In this document: positions 24,701 through 38,353 of the stretch, one piece after another | Layout: the number at the start of each line of letters is the position of its first letter | How positions within the stretch are numbered: the stretch's first letter is position 1 | Source: Coriaria nepalensis | Lineage: Eukaryota; Streptophyta; Magnoliopsida; Cucurbitales; Coriariaceae | DNA length: 64,000 bases | Assembly (NCBI GenBank): GCA_027186245.1 | Contig: CP114487.1 | Coordinates: forward strand, 5,389,001-5,453,000 | Direction of reading: 5' to 3' | Position numbers and translations under genes: made by a program | Notes under the pieces: generated by a model | What the model saw: the letters and a program-made list of their open reading frames with translations, nothing else | Database searches by the model: none | What the model was told of the DNA's origin: nothing

Positions 24701-27700
24701 GCGTTAAAATGGCTATTAGCGAGTTGTGCGTGAAACTCATATTTGAACTGCGAAAATAGAATTCATTCGAATTGCTTCTAATTGATTTATTGACTTGAGG
24801 TGACTCACTGACATGATTCTGAACTTGAACTAATGCACACGTGTTACAATGGCCTATAACAAGATGTGCATGAAACTCATGTATGACGTGCAAAATAAAA
24901 TTCGTTCTAGTTGCTTCCAAATGATTTTATTGACTTGAGATGACTTCATTGACTTTATTTTGAACTCGAACAGTTGCACACATGCGTTAAAATGGGCATT
25001 AGCAAATTGTGCATGAAACTCATGTTTGAAGTGTCAAAATAGAATACGTTCGGATTGCATCTAAATGATTTATTGATTTAATGTGACTTATTGACATGAT
25101 TTTGAGTTTGAACAAATGCAGACATGCACCGAAAGAGATCATTAGCACGTTGTGCTTGAAACTCATAGTTAAAATACATAAATAGAATTTGTTCGAATTG
25201 CTTCAAAATGATTTACTGACTTGAGATGACTCGTTGACATGATTTTCAACTTGAAGAAATGCCCGCATGCCCTAAGAATCCCAATAGCAGGATGTGCATG
25301 AAACTCATGTTTGAAGTGCGAAAATAGAAAATGTTCGATTTCCTTTCAAATCATTTATTGATATAGGGTGACTCAATGTGACATGATTTTGAACTTGAAC
25401 ATTGCACACGTGCACCAAAAAGATCATTAGCAAGTGGTGCATGAAATCCATAATTGAAATGCGAAGACAGAATTTGTTAGAATTGCTTCTAAATGATTTA
25501 TTGACTTGAGATGGCCCATTGACTTGATTTTGAATATGAACAAATTTACACATGGGTTAAAATGGGCATTAGCAAGTTATGCGTGAAACTCATGTTTGAA
25601 GTCCAAAATAGAATTCATTCGAATTGCTCCTAAATGATTTACTAATTTGAGTAGACTCGTTGACGTGATTTTGAATTTGAACAAATGCACACGTGCACCA
25701 AAACGATTATTTGCAAGTTGTGCATGAAACTTTTAATTGAAATGCGAAAATAGAATTCGTTCGAATTCCTTCCAAATTCTTTATTGAGTTAAGGGACACA
25801 TTCACATGATTTTGAACATGTACAAAGAGGCACACATGCGTTAGAATGGCCATTCGCGAGTTGTGCGTGAAACTCATATTTGAACTGCGAAAATAGAATT
25901 CATTCGAATTGCTTCTAATTGATTTATTGACTTGAGGTGACTCATTGACATGATTCTGAACTTGAACTAATGCACACATGTGTTACAATGGCCTATAGCA
26001 AGATGTGCATGAAACTCATGTATGAAGTGCAAAGTAAAATTCGTTTGAGTTGCTTCCAAATGATTTTATTGACTTGAGATGACTTCATTGACTTTATTTT
26101 GAACTCGAACAGTTGCACACATGCGTTAAAATGGGCATTAGCAAATTGTGCATGAAACTCATGTTTGAAGTGTCAAAATAGAATACGTTCGGATTGCATC
26201 TAAATGATTTATTGATTTAATGTGACTTATTGACATGATTTTGAGTTTGAACAAATGCAGACATGCACCGAAAGAGATCATTAGCACGTTGTGCTTGAAA
26301 CTCATAGTTAAAATACATAAATAGAATTTGTTCGAATTGCTTCAAAATGATTTACTGACTTGAGATGACTCGTTGACATGATTTTCAACTTGAAGAAATG
26401 CCCGCATGCCCTAAGAATCCCAATAGCAAGATGTGCATGAAACTCATGTTTGAAGTGCGAAAATAGAAAATGTTCGAGTTGCTTTCAAATGATTTACCGA
26501 TATAGGGTGACTCAATGTGACATGATTTTGAACTTGAACATTGCACACGTGTACCAAAAAGATCATTAGCAAGTTGTGCATGAAATCCATAATTGAAATG
26601 CGACAACAGAATTTGTTGGAATTGCTTCGAAATGATTTATTGAGTTGAGATGGCCCATTGACATGATTTTGAATTTGAACAAATTTACACATCGGTTAAA
26701 ATGGGCATTAGCAAGTTATGCGTGAAACTCATGTTTGAAGTCCAAAATAGAATTCATTCGAATTGCTCCTAAATGATTTACTAATTTGAGTAGGCTCGTT
26801 GACGTGATTTTGAATTTGAACAAATGCACACGTGCACCAAAACGATTATTTACAAGTTGTGCATGAAACTCTTAATTGAAATGCGAAAATAGAATTCGTT
26901 CGAATTCCTTCCAAATTCTTTATTGAGTTAAGGTGACACATTCACATGATTTTGAACATGTACAAAGCGGCACACATGCGTTAAAATGTCCATTAGCGAG
27001 TTGTGCGTGAAACTCATATTTGAACTGCGAAAATAGAATTCATTCGAATTGCTTCCAACTGATTTATTGACTTGAGGTGACTCACTGACATGATTCTGAA
27101 CTTGAACTAATACACACGTGTTACAATGGCCTATAACAAGATGTGCATGAAACTCATGTATGAAGTGCAAAATAAAATTCGTTCCAGTTGCTTTCTAATG
27201 ATTTTATTGACATGAGATGACTTCATTGACTTTATTTTGAATTCGAACAGTTGCACACATGCGTTAAAATGGGCATTAGCAAATTGTGCATGAAACTCAT
27301 GTTTGAAGTGTCAAAATAGAATACGTTCGGATTACATCTAAATGATTTATTGATTTAATGTGACTCATTGACAAGATTTTGAGTTTGAACAAATGCAGAC
27401 GTGCACCGAAAGAGATCATTAGCACGTTGTGCATGAAACTCATAGTTAAAATACATATATAGAATTTGTTCAAATTGCTTCAAAATGATTTACTGACTTG
27501 AGATGACTCGTTGACATGATTTTCAACTTGAAGAAATGCCCGCATGCCCTAAGAATCCCAATAGCAAGATGTGCATGAAACTCATGTTTGAAGTGCGAAA
27601 ATAGAAAATGTTCGATTTGCTTTCAAATGATTTATTAATATAGGGTGACTCAATGAGACATGATTTTGAACTTGAACATTGCACACGTGCACCAAAAAGA

Positions 27701-28750
27701 TCATTAGCAAGTTGTGCATGAAATCCATAATTGAAATGCGAAAACAGAATTTTTCGAATTGCTTCTAAATGATTTATTGACTTGAGATGACCTATTGTCA
27801 TGATTTTAAATTTGAACAAATTTACACATCGGTTAAAATGGGCATTAGCAAGTTATGCGTGAAACTCATGTTTGAAGTCCAAAATAAAATTCATTTTAAT
27901 TGCTCCTAAGTGATTTACTAATTTGAGGTGACTCGTTGACGTGATTTTGAATTTGAACAAATGCACAGGTGCACCAAAACGATTATTTGCAAGTTGTGCA
28001 TGAAACTCTTAATTGAAATGCGAAAATACAATTCGTTCGAATTCCTTCCAAATTCTTTATTGAGTTAAGGTGACACATTCACATGATTTTGAACATGTAC
28101 AAAGCGGCACACATGCGTTAAAATGGCCATTAGCGAGTTGTGCGTGAAACTCATATTTGAACTGCGAAAATAGAATTCATTCGAATTGCTTTTAATTGAT
28201 TTATTGACTTGAGGTGACTCACTGACATGATTCTGAACTTGAACTAATGCACACATGTGTTACAATGGCCTATAGCAAGATGTGCATGAAACTCATGTAT
28301 GAAGTGCAAAATAAAATTCGTTCGAGTTGCTTCCAAATGATTTTATTGACTTGAGATGACTTCATTGACTTTAGTTTGAACTCGAACAGTTGCACACATA
28401 CGTTAAAATGGGCATTAGCAAATTGTGCATGAAACTCAAGTTTAAAGTGTGAAAATAGAATTCGTTCGGATTGCATCTAAATGATTTATTGATTTAATGT
28501 GACTTATTGACAAGATTTTGAGTTTGAACAAATGCAGACGTGCACCGAAAGAGATCATTAGCATGTTGTGCATGAAACTCATAGTTAAAATACATAAATC
28601 GAATTTGTTCGAATTGCTCCAAATGATTTACTGACTTGAGATGACTCGTTGACATGATTTTCAACTTGAAGAAATGCCTGCATGCCCTAAGAATCCCAAT
28701 AGCAAGATGTGCATGAAACTCATGTTTGAAGTGCGAAAATAGAAAATGTT

Positions 28751-28760
28751 CGATTTATTG
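28751..28760 (+). other. 15-bp deletion in m5, marker site 2
   Basis: Same joint as at 20941, at the 7,810-bp offset. Confidence 0.85.
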
Positions 28761-29720
28761 ATATAGGGTGACTCAATGTGACATGATTTTGAACTTGAAC
28801 ATTGCACACGTGCACCAAAAAGATCATTAGCAAGTTGTGCTTGAAATCCATAATTGAAATGCCAAAAAAATAATTTGTTCGAATTGCTTCTCAATGATTT
28901 ATTGACTTGAGATGGCCCATTGACATGATTTTGAATTTGAACAAATTTACACATGGGTTAAAATGGGCATTAGCAAGTTATGCATGAAACACATGTTTGA
29001 AGTCCAAAATAGAATTCATTCGAATTGCACCTAAATGATTTACTAATTTGAGGTGACTCGTTGACGTGATTTTGAATTTGAACAAATGCACACGTGCACC
29101 AAAACGATTATTTGCAAGTTGTGCATGAAACTCTTAATTGAAATGCGAAAATAGAATTCGTTCGAATTCCTTCCAAATTCTTTATTGAGTTAAGGGACAC
29201 ATTCACATGATTTTGAACATGTACAAAGAGGCACACATGCGTTAGAATGGCCATTCGCGAGTTGTGCGTGAAACTCATATTTGAACTGCGAAAATAGAAT
29301 TCATTCGAATTGCTTCTAATTGATTTATTGACTTGAGGTGACTCATTGACATGATTCTGAACTTGAACTAATGCACACGTGTTACAATGGCCTATAGCAA
29401 GATGTGCATGAAACTCATGTATGAAGTGCAAAGTAAAATTCGTTCGAGTTGCTTCCAAATGATTTTATTGACTTGAGATAACTTCATTGACTTTATTTTG
29501 AACTCGAACAGTTGCACACATGCGTTAAAATGGGCATTAGCAAATTGTGCATGAAACTCATGTTTAAAGTGTGAAAATAGAATTCGTTCGGATTGCATCT
29601 AAATGATTTATTGATTTAATGTGACTCATTGACATGATTTTGAGTTTGACAAAATGCGGACGTGCACCGAAAGAGATCATTAGCACGTTGTGCATGAAAC
29701 TCATAGTTAAAATACATAAA

Positions 29721-29730
29721 TAGCTATAAT
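29721..29730 (+). other. CTAT insertion in m4, marker site 1
   Basis: The usual 'aaatagaatttg' reads 'aaatagctataatttg', 4 bp longer. The same HOR also has 'gacaagattttcaac' and 'aagaaacgcccgc', so these changes travel together as a haplotype. Other sites are 47924, 52468, 54748 and 60988. Confidence 0.85.
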
Positions 29731-30380
29731 TTGTTCGAATTGCTTCCAAATGATTTACTGACTTGAGATGACTCGTTGACAAGATTTTCAACTTGAAGAA
29801 ACGCCCGCATGCCTTAAGAATCCCAATAGCAAGATGTGCATGAAACTCATGTTTGAAGTACGAAAATAGAAAATGTTCGATTTGCTTTCAAAACATTTAT
29901 TGATATAGGGTGACTCAATGTGACATGATTTTGAACTTGAACATTGCACACGTGCACCAAAAAGGTCATTAGCAAGTTGTGCATGAAATCCATAATTGAA
30001 ATGCGAAAACAGAATTTGTTCGAATTGCTTCTAAATGATTTATTGACTTGAGATGGCCCATTGACATGATTTTGAATTTGAACAAATTTACACATGGGTT
30101 AAAATGGGCATTAGCAAGTTATGCGTGAAACTCATGTTTGAAGTCCAAAATAGAATTCATTCGAATTGCTCCTAAATGATTTACTAATTTGAGGTGACTC
30201 GTTGACGTGATTTTGAATTTGAAAAAATGCGCACGTGCACCAAAACGATTATTTGCAAGTTGTGCGTGAAACTCTTAATTGAAATGCGAAAATAGAATTC
30301 GTTCGAATTGCTTCCAAATTCTTTATTGCGTTAAGGTGACACATTCACATGATTTTGAACATGTACAAAGCGGCACACAT

Positions 30381-31519
30381 GCGTTAAAGTGGCCATTAGC
30401 GAGTTGTAAATGAAACTCAAATTTGAACTGCGAAAATAGAATTCATTTGAATTGCTTCTAATTGATTTATTGACTTGAGGTGACTCATTGACATGATTCT
30501 GAACTTGAACTAATGCACACATGTGTTACAATGGCCTATAGCAAGATGTGCATGAAACTCATGTATGAAGTGCAAAATAAAATTCGTTCGAGTTGCTTCC
30601 AAATGATTTTATTGACTTGAGATGACTTCGTTGACTTTAGTTTGAACCCGAACAGTTGCACAGATGCGTTAAAATGGGCATTAGCAAATTGTGCATGAAA
30701 CTCATGTTTAAAGTGTGAAAATAGAATTCGTTCGGATTGCATCTAAATGATTTATTGATTTAATGTGACTTATTGACAAGATTTTGAGTTTGAACAAATG
30801 CAGACGTGCACCGAAAGAGATCATTAGCATGTTGTGCATGAAACTCATAGTTAAAATACATAAATAGAATTTGTTCGAATTGCTCCAAATGATTTACTAA
30901 CTTGAGATGACTCGTTGACATGATTTTCAACTTGAAGAAATGCCTGCATGCCCTAAGAATCCCAATAGCAAGATGTGCATGAAACTCATGTTTGAAGTGC
31001 GAAAATAGAAAATGTTCGATTTGCTTTCAAATGATTTATTGATATAGGGTGACTCAATGTGACATGATTTTGAACTTGAACATTGCACACGTGCACCAAA
31101 AAGATCATTAGCAAGTTGTGCATGAAATCCATAATTGAAATGCCAAAAAAAGAATTTGTTCGAATTGCTTCTCAATGATTTATTGACTTGAGATGGCCCA
31201 TTGACATGATTTTGAATTTGAACAAATTTACACATGGGTTAAAATGGGCATTAGCAAGTTATGCATGAAACACATGTTTGAAGTCCAAAATAGAATTCAT
31301 TCGAATTGCACCTAAATGATTTACTAATTTGAGGTGACTCGTTGACGTGATTTTGAATTTGAACAAATGCACACGTGCACCAAAACGATTATTTGCAAGT
31401 TGTGCATGAAACTCTTAATTGAAATGCGAAAATAGAATTCGTTCGAATTCCTTCCAAATTCTTTATTGAGTTAAGGGACACATTCACATGATTTTGAACA
31501 TGTACAAAGAGGCACACAT
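30381..31519 (+). repeat. HOR unit, 1,139 bp
   Basis: Complete m1 to m8. m1 has 'gagttgtaaatgaaactcaa', a marker also at 48584, 53127 and 55408. From m2 on it resembles 53127-54265, at an offset of 22,746 bp. Confidence 0.88.
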
Positions 31520-33801
31520 GCGTTGGAATGGCCATTCGCGAGTTGTGCGTGAAACTCATATTTGAACTGCGAAAATAGAATTCATTCGAATTGCTTCTAA
31601 TTGATTTATTGACTTGAGGTGACTCATTGACATGATTCTGAACTTGAACTAATGCACACGTGTTACAATGGCCTATAGCAAGATGTGCATGAAACTCATG
31701 TATGAAGTGCAAAGTAAAATTCGTTCGAGTTGCTTCCAAATGATTTTATTGACTTGAGATAACTTCATTGACTTTATTTTGAACTCGAACAGTTGCACAC
31801 ATGCGTTAAAATGGGCATTAGCAAATTGTGCATGAAACTCATGTTTAAAGTGTGAAAATAGAATTCGTTCGGATTGCATCTAAATGATTTATTGATTTAA
31901 TGTGACTCATTGACATGATTTTGAGTTTGACAAAATGCGGACGTGCACCGAAAGAGATCATTAGCACGTTGTGCATGAAACTCATAGTTAAAATACATAA
32001 ATAGAATTTGTTCGAATTGCTTCAAAATGATTTACTGACTTGAGATGACTCGTTGACATGATTTTCAACTTGAAGAAGTGCCCGCATGCCCTAAGAATCC
32101 CAATAGCAAGATGTGCATGAAACTCATGTTTGAAGTGCGAAAATAGAAAATGTTCGATTTGCTTTCAAATGATTTACCGATATAGGGTGACTCAATGTGA
32201 CATGATTTTGAACTTGAACATTGCACACGTGTACCAAAAAGATCATTAGCAAGTTGTGCATGAAATCCATAATTGAAATGCGACAACAGAATTTGTTGGA
32301 ATTGCTTCTAAATGATTTATTGACTTGAGATGGCCCATTGACATGATTTTGAATTTGAACAAATTTACACATGGGTTAAAATGGGCATTAGCAAGTTATG
32401 CGTGAAACTCATGTTTGAAGTCCAAAATAGAATTCATTCGAATTGCTCCTAAATGATTTACTAATTTGAGTAGACTCGTTGACGTGATTTTGAATTTGAA
32501 CAAATGCACACGTGCACCAAAACGATTATTTGCAAGTTGTGCATGAAACTCTTAATTTTAATTGAAATGCGAAAATAGAATTCGTTCGAATTCCTTCCAA
32601 ATTCTTTATTGAGTTAAGGGACACATTCACATGATTTTGAACATGTACAAAGAGGCACACATGCGTTAGAATGGCCATTCGCGAGTTGTGCGTGAAACTC
32701 ATATTTGATCTGCGAAAATAGAATTCATTCGAATTGCTTCTAATTGATTTATTGACTTGAGGTGACTCATTGACATGATTCTGAACTTGAACTAATGCAC
32801 ACATGTGTTACAATGGCCTATAGCAAGATGTGCATGAAACTCATGTATGAAGTGCAAAATAAAATTCGTTCGAGTTGCTTCCAAATGATTTTATTGACTT
32901 GAGATGACTTCGTTGACTTTAGTTTGAACTCGAACAGTTGCACAGATGCATTAAAATGGGCATTAGCAAATTGTGCATGAAACTCATGTTTAAAGTGTGA
33001 AAATAGAATTCGTTCGGATTGCATCTAAATGATTTATTGATTTAATGTGACTTATTGACAAGATTTTGAGTTTGAACAAATGCAGACGTGCACCGAAAGA
33101 GATCATTAGCATGTTGTGCATGAAACTCATAGTTAAAATACATAAATAGAATTTGTTCGAATTGCTCCAAATGATTTACTAACTTGAGATGACTCGTTGA
33201 CATGATTTTCAACTTGAAGAAATGCCTGCATGCCCTAAGAATCCCAATAGCAAGATGTGCATGAAACTCATGTTTGAAGTGCGAAAATAGAAAATGTTCG
33301 ATTTGCTTTCAAATGATTTATTGATATAGGGTGACTCAATGTGACATGATTTTGAACTTGAACATTGCACACGTGCACCAAAAAGATCATTAGCAAGTTG
33401 TGCATGAAATCCATAATTGAAATGCCAAAAAAAGAATTTGTTCGAATAGCTTCTCAATGATTTATTGACTTGAGATGGCCCATTGACATGATTTTGAATT
33501 TGAACAAATTTACACATGGGTTAAAATGGGCATTAGCAAGTTATGCATGAAACACATGTTTGAAGTCCAAAATAGAATTCATTCGAATTGCACCTAAATG
33601 ATTTACTAATTTGAGGTGACTCGTTGACGTGATTTTGAATTTGAACAAATGCACACGTGCACCAAAACGATTATTTGCAAGTTGTGCATGAAACTCTTAA
33701 TTGAAATGCGAAAATAGAATTCGTTCGAATTCCTTCCAAATTCTTTATTGAGTTAAGGGACACATTCACATGATTTTGAACATGTACAAAGAGGCACACA
33801 T
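31520..33801 (+). repeat. 2,276-bp-type HOR pair, copy 1 (2,282 bp)
   Basis: Pair of 1,143 and 1,139 bp. It differs from later copies by a 6-bp insertion in m8 at 32551-32563, 'gcgttggaatg' at its start, and 'ttcgaatagctt' near 33440. It is otherwise the same as copies 2 to 5. Confidence 0.9.
32551..32563 (+). other. 6-bp tandem duplication in m8
   Basis: 'cttaattttaattg' replaces 'cttaattg'. Two TTTAAT-like units in tandem indicate slippage. It is absent at the same place in the other pair copies (for example near 34831). Confidence 0.85.
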
Positions 33802-36077
33802 GCGTTAGAATGGCCATTCGCGAGTTGTGCGTGAAACTCATATTTGAACTGCGAAAATAGAATTCATTCGAATTGCTTCTAATTGATTTATTGACTTGAG
33901 GTGACTCATTGACATGATTCTGAACTTGAACTAATGCACACGTGTTACAATGGCCTATAGCAAGATGTGCATGAAACTCATGTATGAAGTGCAAAGTAAA
34001 ATTCGTTCGAGTTGCTTCCAAATGATTTTATTGACTTGAGATAACTTCATTGACTTTATTTTGAACTCGAACAGTTGCACACATGCGTTAAAATGGGCAT
34101 TAGCAAATTGTGCATGAAACTCATGTTTAAAGTGTGAAAATAGAATTCGTTCGGATTGCATCTAAATGATTTATTGATTTAATGTGACTCATTGACATGA
34201 TTTTGAGTTTGACAAAATGCGGACGTGCACCGAAAGAGATCATTAGCACGTTGTGCATGAAACTCATAGTTAAAATACATAAATAGAATTTGTTCGAATT
34301 GCTTCAAAATGATTTACTGACTTGAGATGACTCGTTGACATGATTTTCAACTTGAAGAAGTGCCCGCATGCCCTAAGAATCCCAATAGCAAGATGTGCAT
34401 GAAACTCATGTTTGAAGTGCGAAAATAGAAAATGTTCGATTTGCTTTCAAATGATTTACCGATATAGGGTGACTCAATGTGACATGATTTTGAACTTGAA
34501 CATTGCACACGTGTACCAAAAAGATCATTAGCAAGTTGTGCATGAAATCCATAATTGAAATGCGACAACAGAATTTGTTGGAATTGCTTCTAAATGATTT
34601 ATTGACTTGAGATGGCCCATTGACATGATTTTGAATTTGAACAAATTTACACATGGGTTAAAATGGGCATTAGCAAGTTATGCGTGAAACTCATGTTTGA
34701 AGTCCAAAATAGAATTCATTCGAATTGCTCCTAAATGATTTACTAATTTGAGTAGACTCGTTGACGTGATTTTGAATTTGAACAAATGCACACGTGCACC
34801 AAAACGATTATTTGCAAGTTGTGCATGAAACTCTTAATTGAAATGCGAAAATAGAATTCGTTCGAATTCCTTCCAAATTCTTTATTGAGTTAAGGGACAC
34901 ATTCACATGATTTTGAACATGTACAAAGAGGCACACATGCGTTAGAATGGCCATTCGCGAGTTGTGCGTGAAACTCATATTTGATCTGCGAAAATAGAAT
35001 TCATTCGAATTGCTTCTAATTGATTTATTGACTTGAGGTGACTCATTGACATGATTCTGAACTTGAACTAATGCACACATGTGTTACAATGGCCTATAGC
35101 AAGATGTGCATGAAACTCATGTATGAAGTGCAAAATAAAATTCGTTCGAGTTGCTTCCAAATGATTTTATTGACTTGAGATGACTTCGTTGACTTTAGTT
35201 TGAACTCGAACAGTTGCACAGATGCATTAAAATGGGCATTAGCAAATTGTGCATGAAACTCATGTTTAAAGTGTGAAAATAGAATTCGTTCGGATTGCAT
35301 CTAAATGATTTATTGATTTAATGTGACTTATTGACAAGATTTTGAGTTTGAACAAATGCAGACGTGCACCGAAAGAGATCATTAGCATGTTGTGCATGAA
35401 ACTCATAGTTAAAATACATAAATAGAATTTGTTCGAATTGCTCCAAATGATTTACTAACTTGAGATGACTCGTTGACATGATTTTCAACTTGAAGAAATG
35501 CCTGCATGCCCTAAGAATCCCAATAGCAAGATGTGCATGAAACTCATGTTTGAAGTGCGAAAATAGAAAATGTTCGATTTGCTTTCAAATGATTTATTGA
35601 TATAGGGTGACTCAATGTGACATGATTTTGAACTTGAACATTGCACACGTGCACCAAAAAGATCATTAGCAAGTTGTGCATGAAATCCATAATTGAAATG
35701 CCAAAAAAAGAATTTGTTCGAATTGCTTCTCAATGATTTATTGACTTGAGATGGCCCATTGACATGATTTTGAATTTGAACAAATTTACACATGGGTTAA
35801 AATGGGCATTAGCAAGTTATGCATGAAACACATGTTTGAAGTCCAAAATAGAATTCATTCGAATTGCACCTAAATGATTTACTAATTTGAGGTGACTCGT
35901 TGACGTGATTTTGAATTTGAACAAATGCACACGTGCACCAAAACGATTATTTGCAAGTTGTGCATGAAACTCTTAATTGAAATGCGAAAATAGAATTCGT
36001 TCGAATTCCTTCCAAATTCTTTATTGAGTTAAGGGACACATTCACATGATTTTGAACATGTACAAAGAGGCACACAT
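33802..36077 (+). repeat. 2,276-bp HOR pair, copy 2
   Basis: Pair of 1,137 and 1,139 bp. It has 'gcatgttgtgc' in m4 of the second HOR, shared with copy 1 but not with copies 3 to 5. Confidence 0.9.
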
Positions 36078-38353
36078 GCGTTAGAATGGCCATTCGCGAG
36101 TTGTGCGTGAAACTCATATTTGAACTGCGAAAATAGAATTCATTCGAATTGCTTCTAATTGATTTATTGACTTGAGGTGACTCATTGACATGATTCTGAA
36201 CTTGAACTAATGCACACGTGTTACAATGGCCTATAGCAAGATGTGCATGAAACTCATGTATGAAGTGCAAAGTAAAATTCGTTCGAGTTGCTTCCAAATG
36301 ATTTTATTGACTTGAGATAACTTCATTGACTTTATTTTGAACTCGAACAGTTGCACACATGCGTTAAAATGGGCATTAGCAAATTGTGCATGAAACTCAT
36401 GTTTAAAGTGTGAAAATAGAATTCGTTCGGATTGCATCTAAATGATTTATTGATTTAATGTGACTCATTGACATGATTTTGAGTTTGACAAAATGCGGAC
36501 GTGCACCGAAAGAGATCATTAGCACGTTGTGCATGAAACTCATAGTTAAAATACATAAATAGAATTTGTTCGAATTGCTTCAAAATGATTTACTGACTTG
36601 AGATGACTCGTTGACATGATTTTCAACTTGAAGAAGTGCCCGCATGCCCTAAGAATCCCAATAGCAAGATGTGCATGAAACTCATGTTTGAAGTGCGAAA
36701 ATAGAAAATGTTCGATTTGCTTTCAAATGATTTACCGATATAGGGTGACTCAATGTGACATGATTTTGAACTTGAACATTGCACACGTGTACCAAAAAGA
36801 TCATTAGCAAGTTGTGCATGAAATCCATAATTGAAATGCGACAACAGAATTTGTTGGAATTGCTTCTAAATGATTTATTGACTTGAGATGGCCCATTGAC
36901 ATGATTTTGAATTTGAACAAATTTACACATGGGTTAAAATGGGCATTAGCAAGTTATGCGTGAAACTCATGTTTGAAGTCCAAAATAGAATTCATTCGAA
37001 TTGCTCCTAAATGATTTACTAATTTGAGTAGACTCGTTGACGTGATTTTGAATTTGAACAAATGCACACGTGCACCAAAACGATTATTTGCAAGTTGTGC
37101 ATGAAACTCTTAATTGAAATGCGAAAATAGAATTCGTTCGAATTCCTTCCAAATTCTTTATTGAGTTAAGGGACACATTCACATGATTTTGAACATGTAC
37201 AAAGAGGCACACATGCGTTAGAATGGCCATTCGCGAGTTGTGCGTGAAACTCATATTTGATCTGCGAAAATAGAATTCATTCGAATTGCTTCTAATTGAT
37301 TTATTGACTTGAGGTGACTCATTGACATGATTCTGAACTTGAACTAATGCACACATGTGTTACAATGGCCTATAGCAAGATGTGCATGAAACTCATGTAT
37401 GAAGTGCAAAATAAAATTCGTTCGAGTTGCTTCCAAATGATTTTATTGACTTGAGATGACTTCGTTGACTTTAGTTTGAACTCGAACAGTTGCACAGATG
37501 CATTAAAATGGGCATTAGCAAATTGTGCATGAAACTCATGTTTAAAGTGTGAAAATAGAATTCGTTCGGATTGCATCTAAATGATTTATTGATTTAATGT
37601 GACTTATTGACAAGATTTTGAGTTTGAACAAATGCAGACGTGCACCGAAAGAGATCATTAGCATGTAGTGCATGAAACTCATAGTTAAAATACATAAATA
37701 GAATTTGTTCGAATTGCTCCAAATGATTTACTAACTTGAGATGACTCGTTGACATGATTTTCAACTTGAAGAAATGCCTGCATGCCCTAAGAATCCCAAT
37801 AGCAAGATGTGCATGAAACTCATGTTTGAAGTGCGAAAATAGAAAATGTTCGATTTGCTTTCAAATGATTTATTGATATAGGGTGACTCAATGTGACATG
37901 ATTTTGAACTTGAACATTGCACACGTGCACCAAAAAGATCATTAGCAAGTTGTGCATGAAATCCATAATTGAAATGCCAAAAAAAGAATTTGTTCGAATT
38001 GCTTCTCAATGATTTATTGACTTGAGATGGCCCATTGACATGATTTTGAATTTGAACAAATTTACACATGGGTTAAAATGGGCATTAGCAAGTTATGCAT
38101 GAAACACATGTTTGAAGTCCAAAATAGAATTCATTCGAATTGCACCTAAATGATTTACTAATTTGAGGTGACTCGTTGACGTGATTTTGAATTTGAACAA
38201 ATGCACACGTGCACCAAAACGATTATTTGCAAGTTGTGCATGAAACTCTTAATTGAAATGCGAAAATAGAATTCGTTCGAATTCCTTCCAAATTCTTTAT
38301 TGAGTTAAGGGACACATTCACATGATTTTGAACATGTACAAAGAGGCACACAT
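36078..38353 (+). repeat. 2,276-bp HOR pair, copy 3
   Basis: Pair of 1,137 and 1,139 bp. First copy with 'gcatgtagtgc' (A at 37667). Confidence 0.9.

Larger units (their letters stand above)
21429..29238 (+). repeat. 7,810-bp block, copy B (55 monomers)
   Basis: It repeats copy A in tandem: HOR starts 22566, 24701, 25838, 26978, 28115 and 29239 are each 7,810 above 14756, 16891, 18028, 19168, 20305 and 21429. I found no mismatch beyond the joint in the lines I compared. Its m1 starts with 'gatagaatttcc', three changes from the m1 at 29239. Confidence 0.9.
25838..30380 (+). repeat. 4,543-bp four-HOR cassette, occurrence 1
   Basis: HOR lengths run 1,140, 1,137, 1,124, 1,142. The same series, with the same markers, is at 44041-48583 and 48584-53126. 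The first three HORs overlap copy B of the 7,810-bp block. The fourth (29239-30380) has the CTAT insertion in m4 and lies beyond it. Confidence 0.85.

Noticed and set aside
29721..29730. 'ctataat' as a TATA or -10 promoter element
   Set aside because: It is a 4-bp insertion marker in one HOR class, with no transcript unit downstream.
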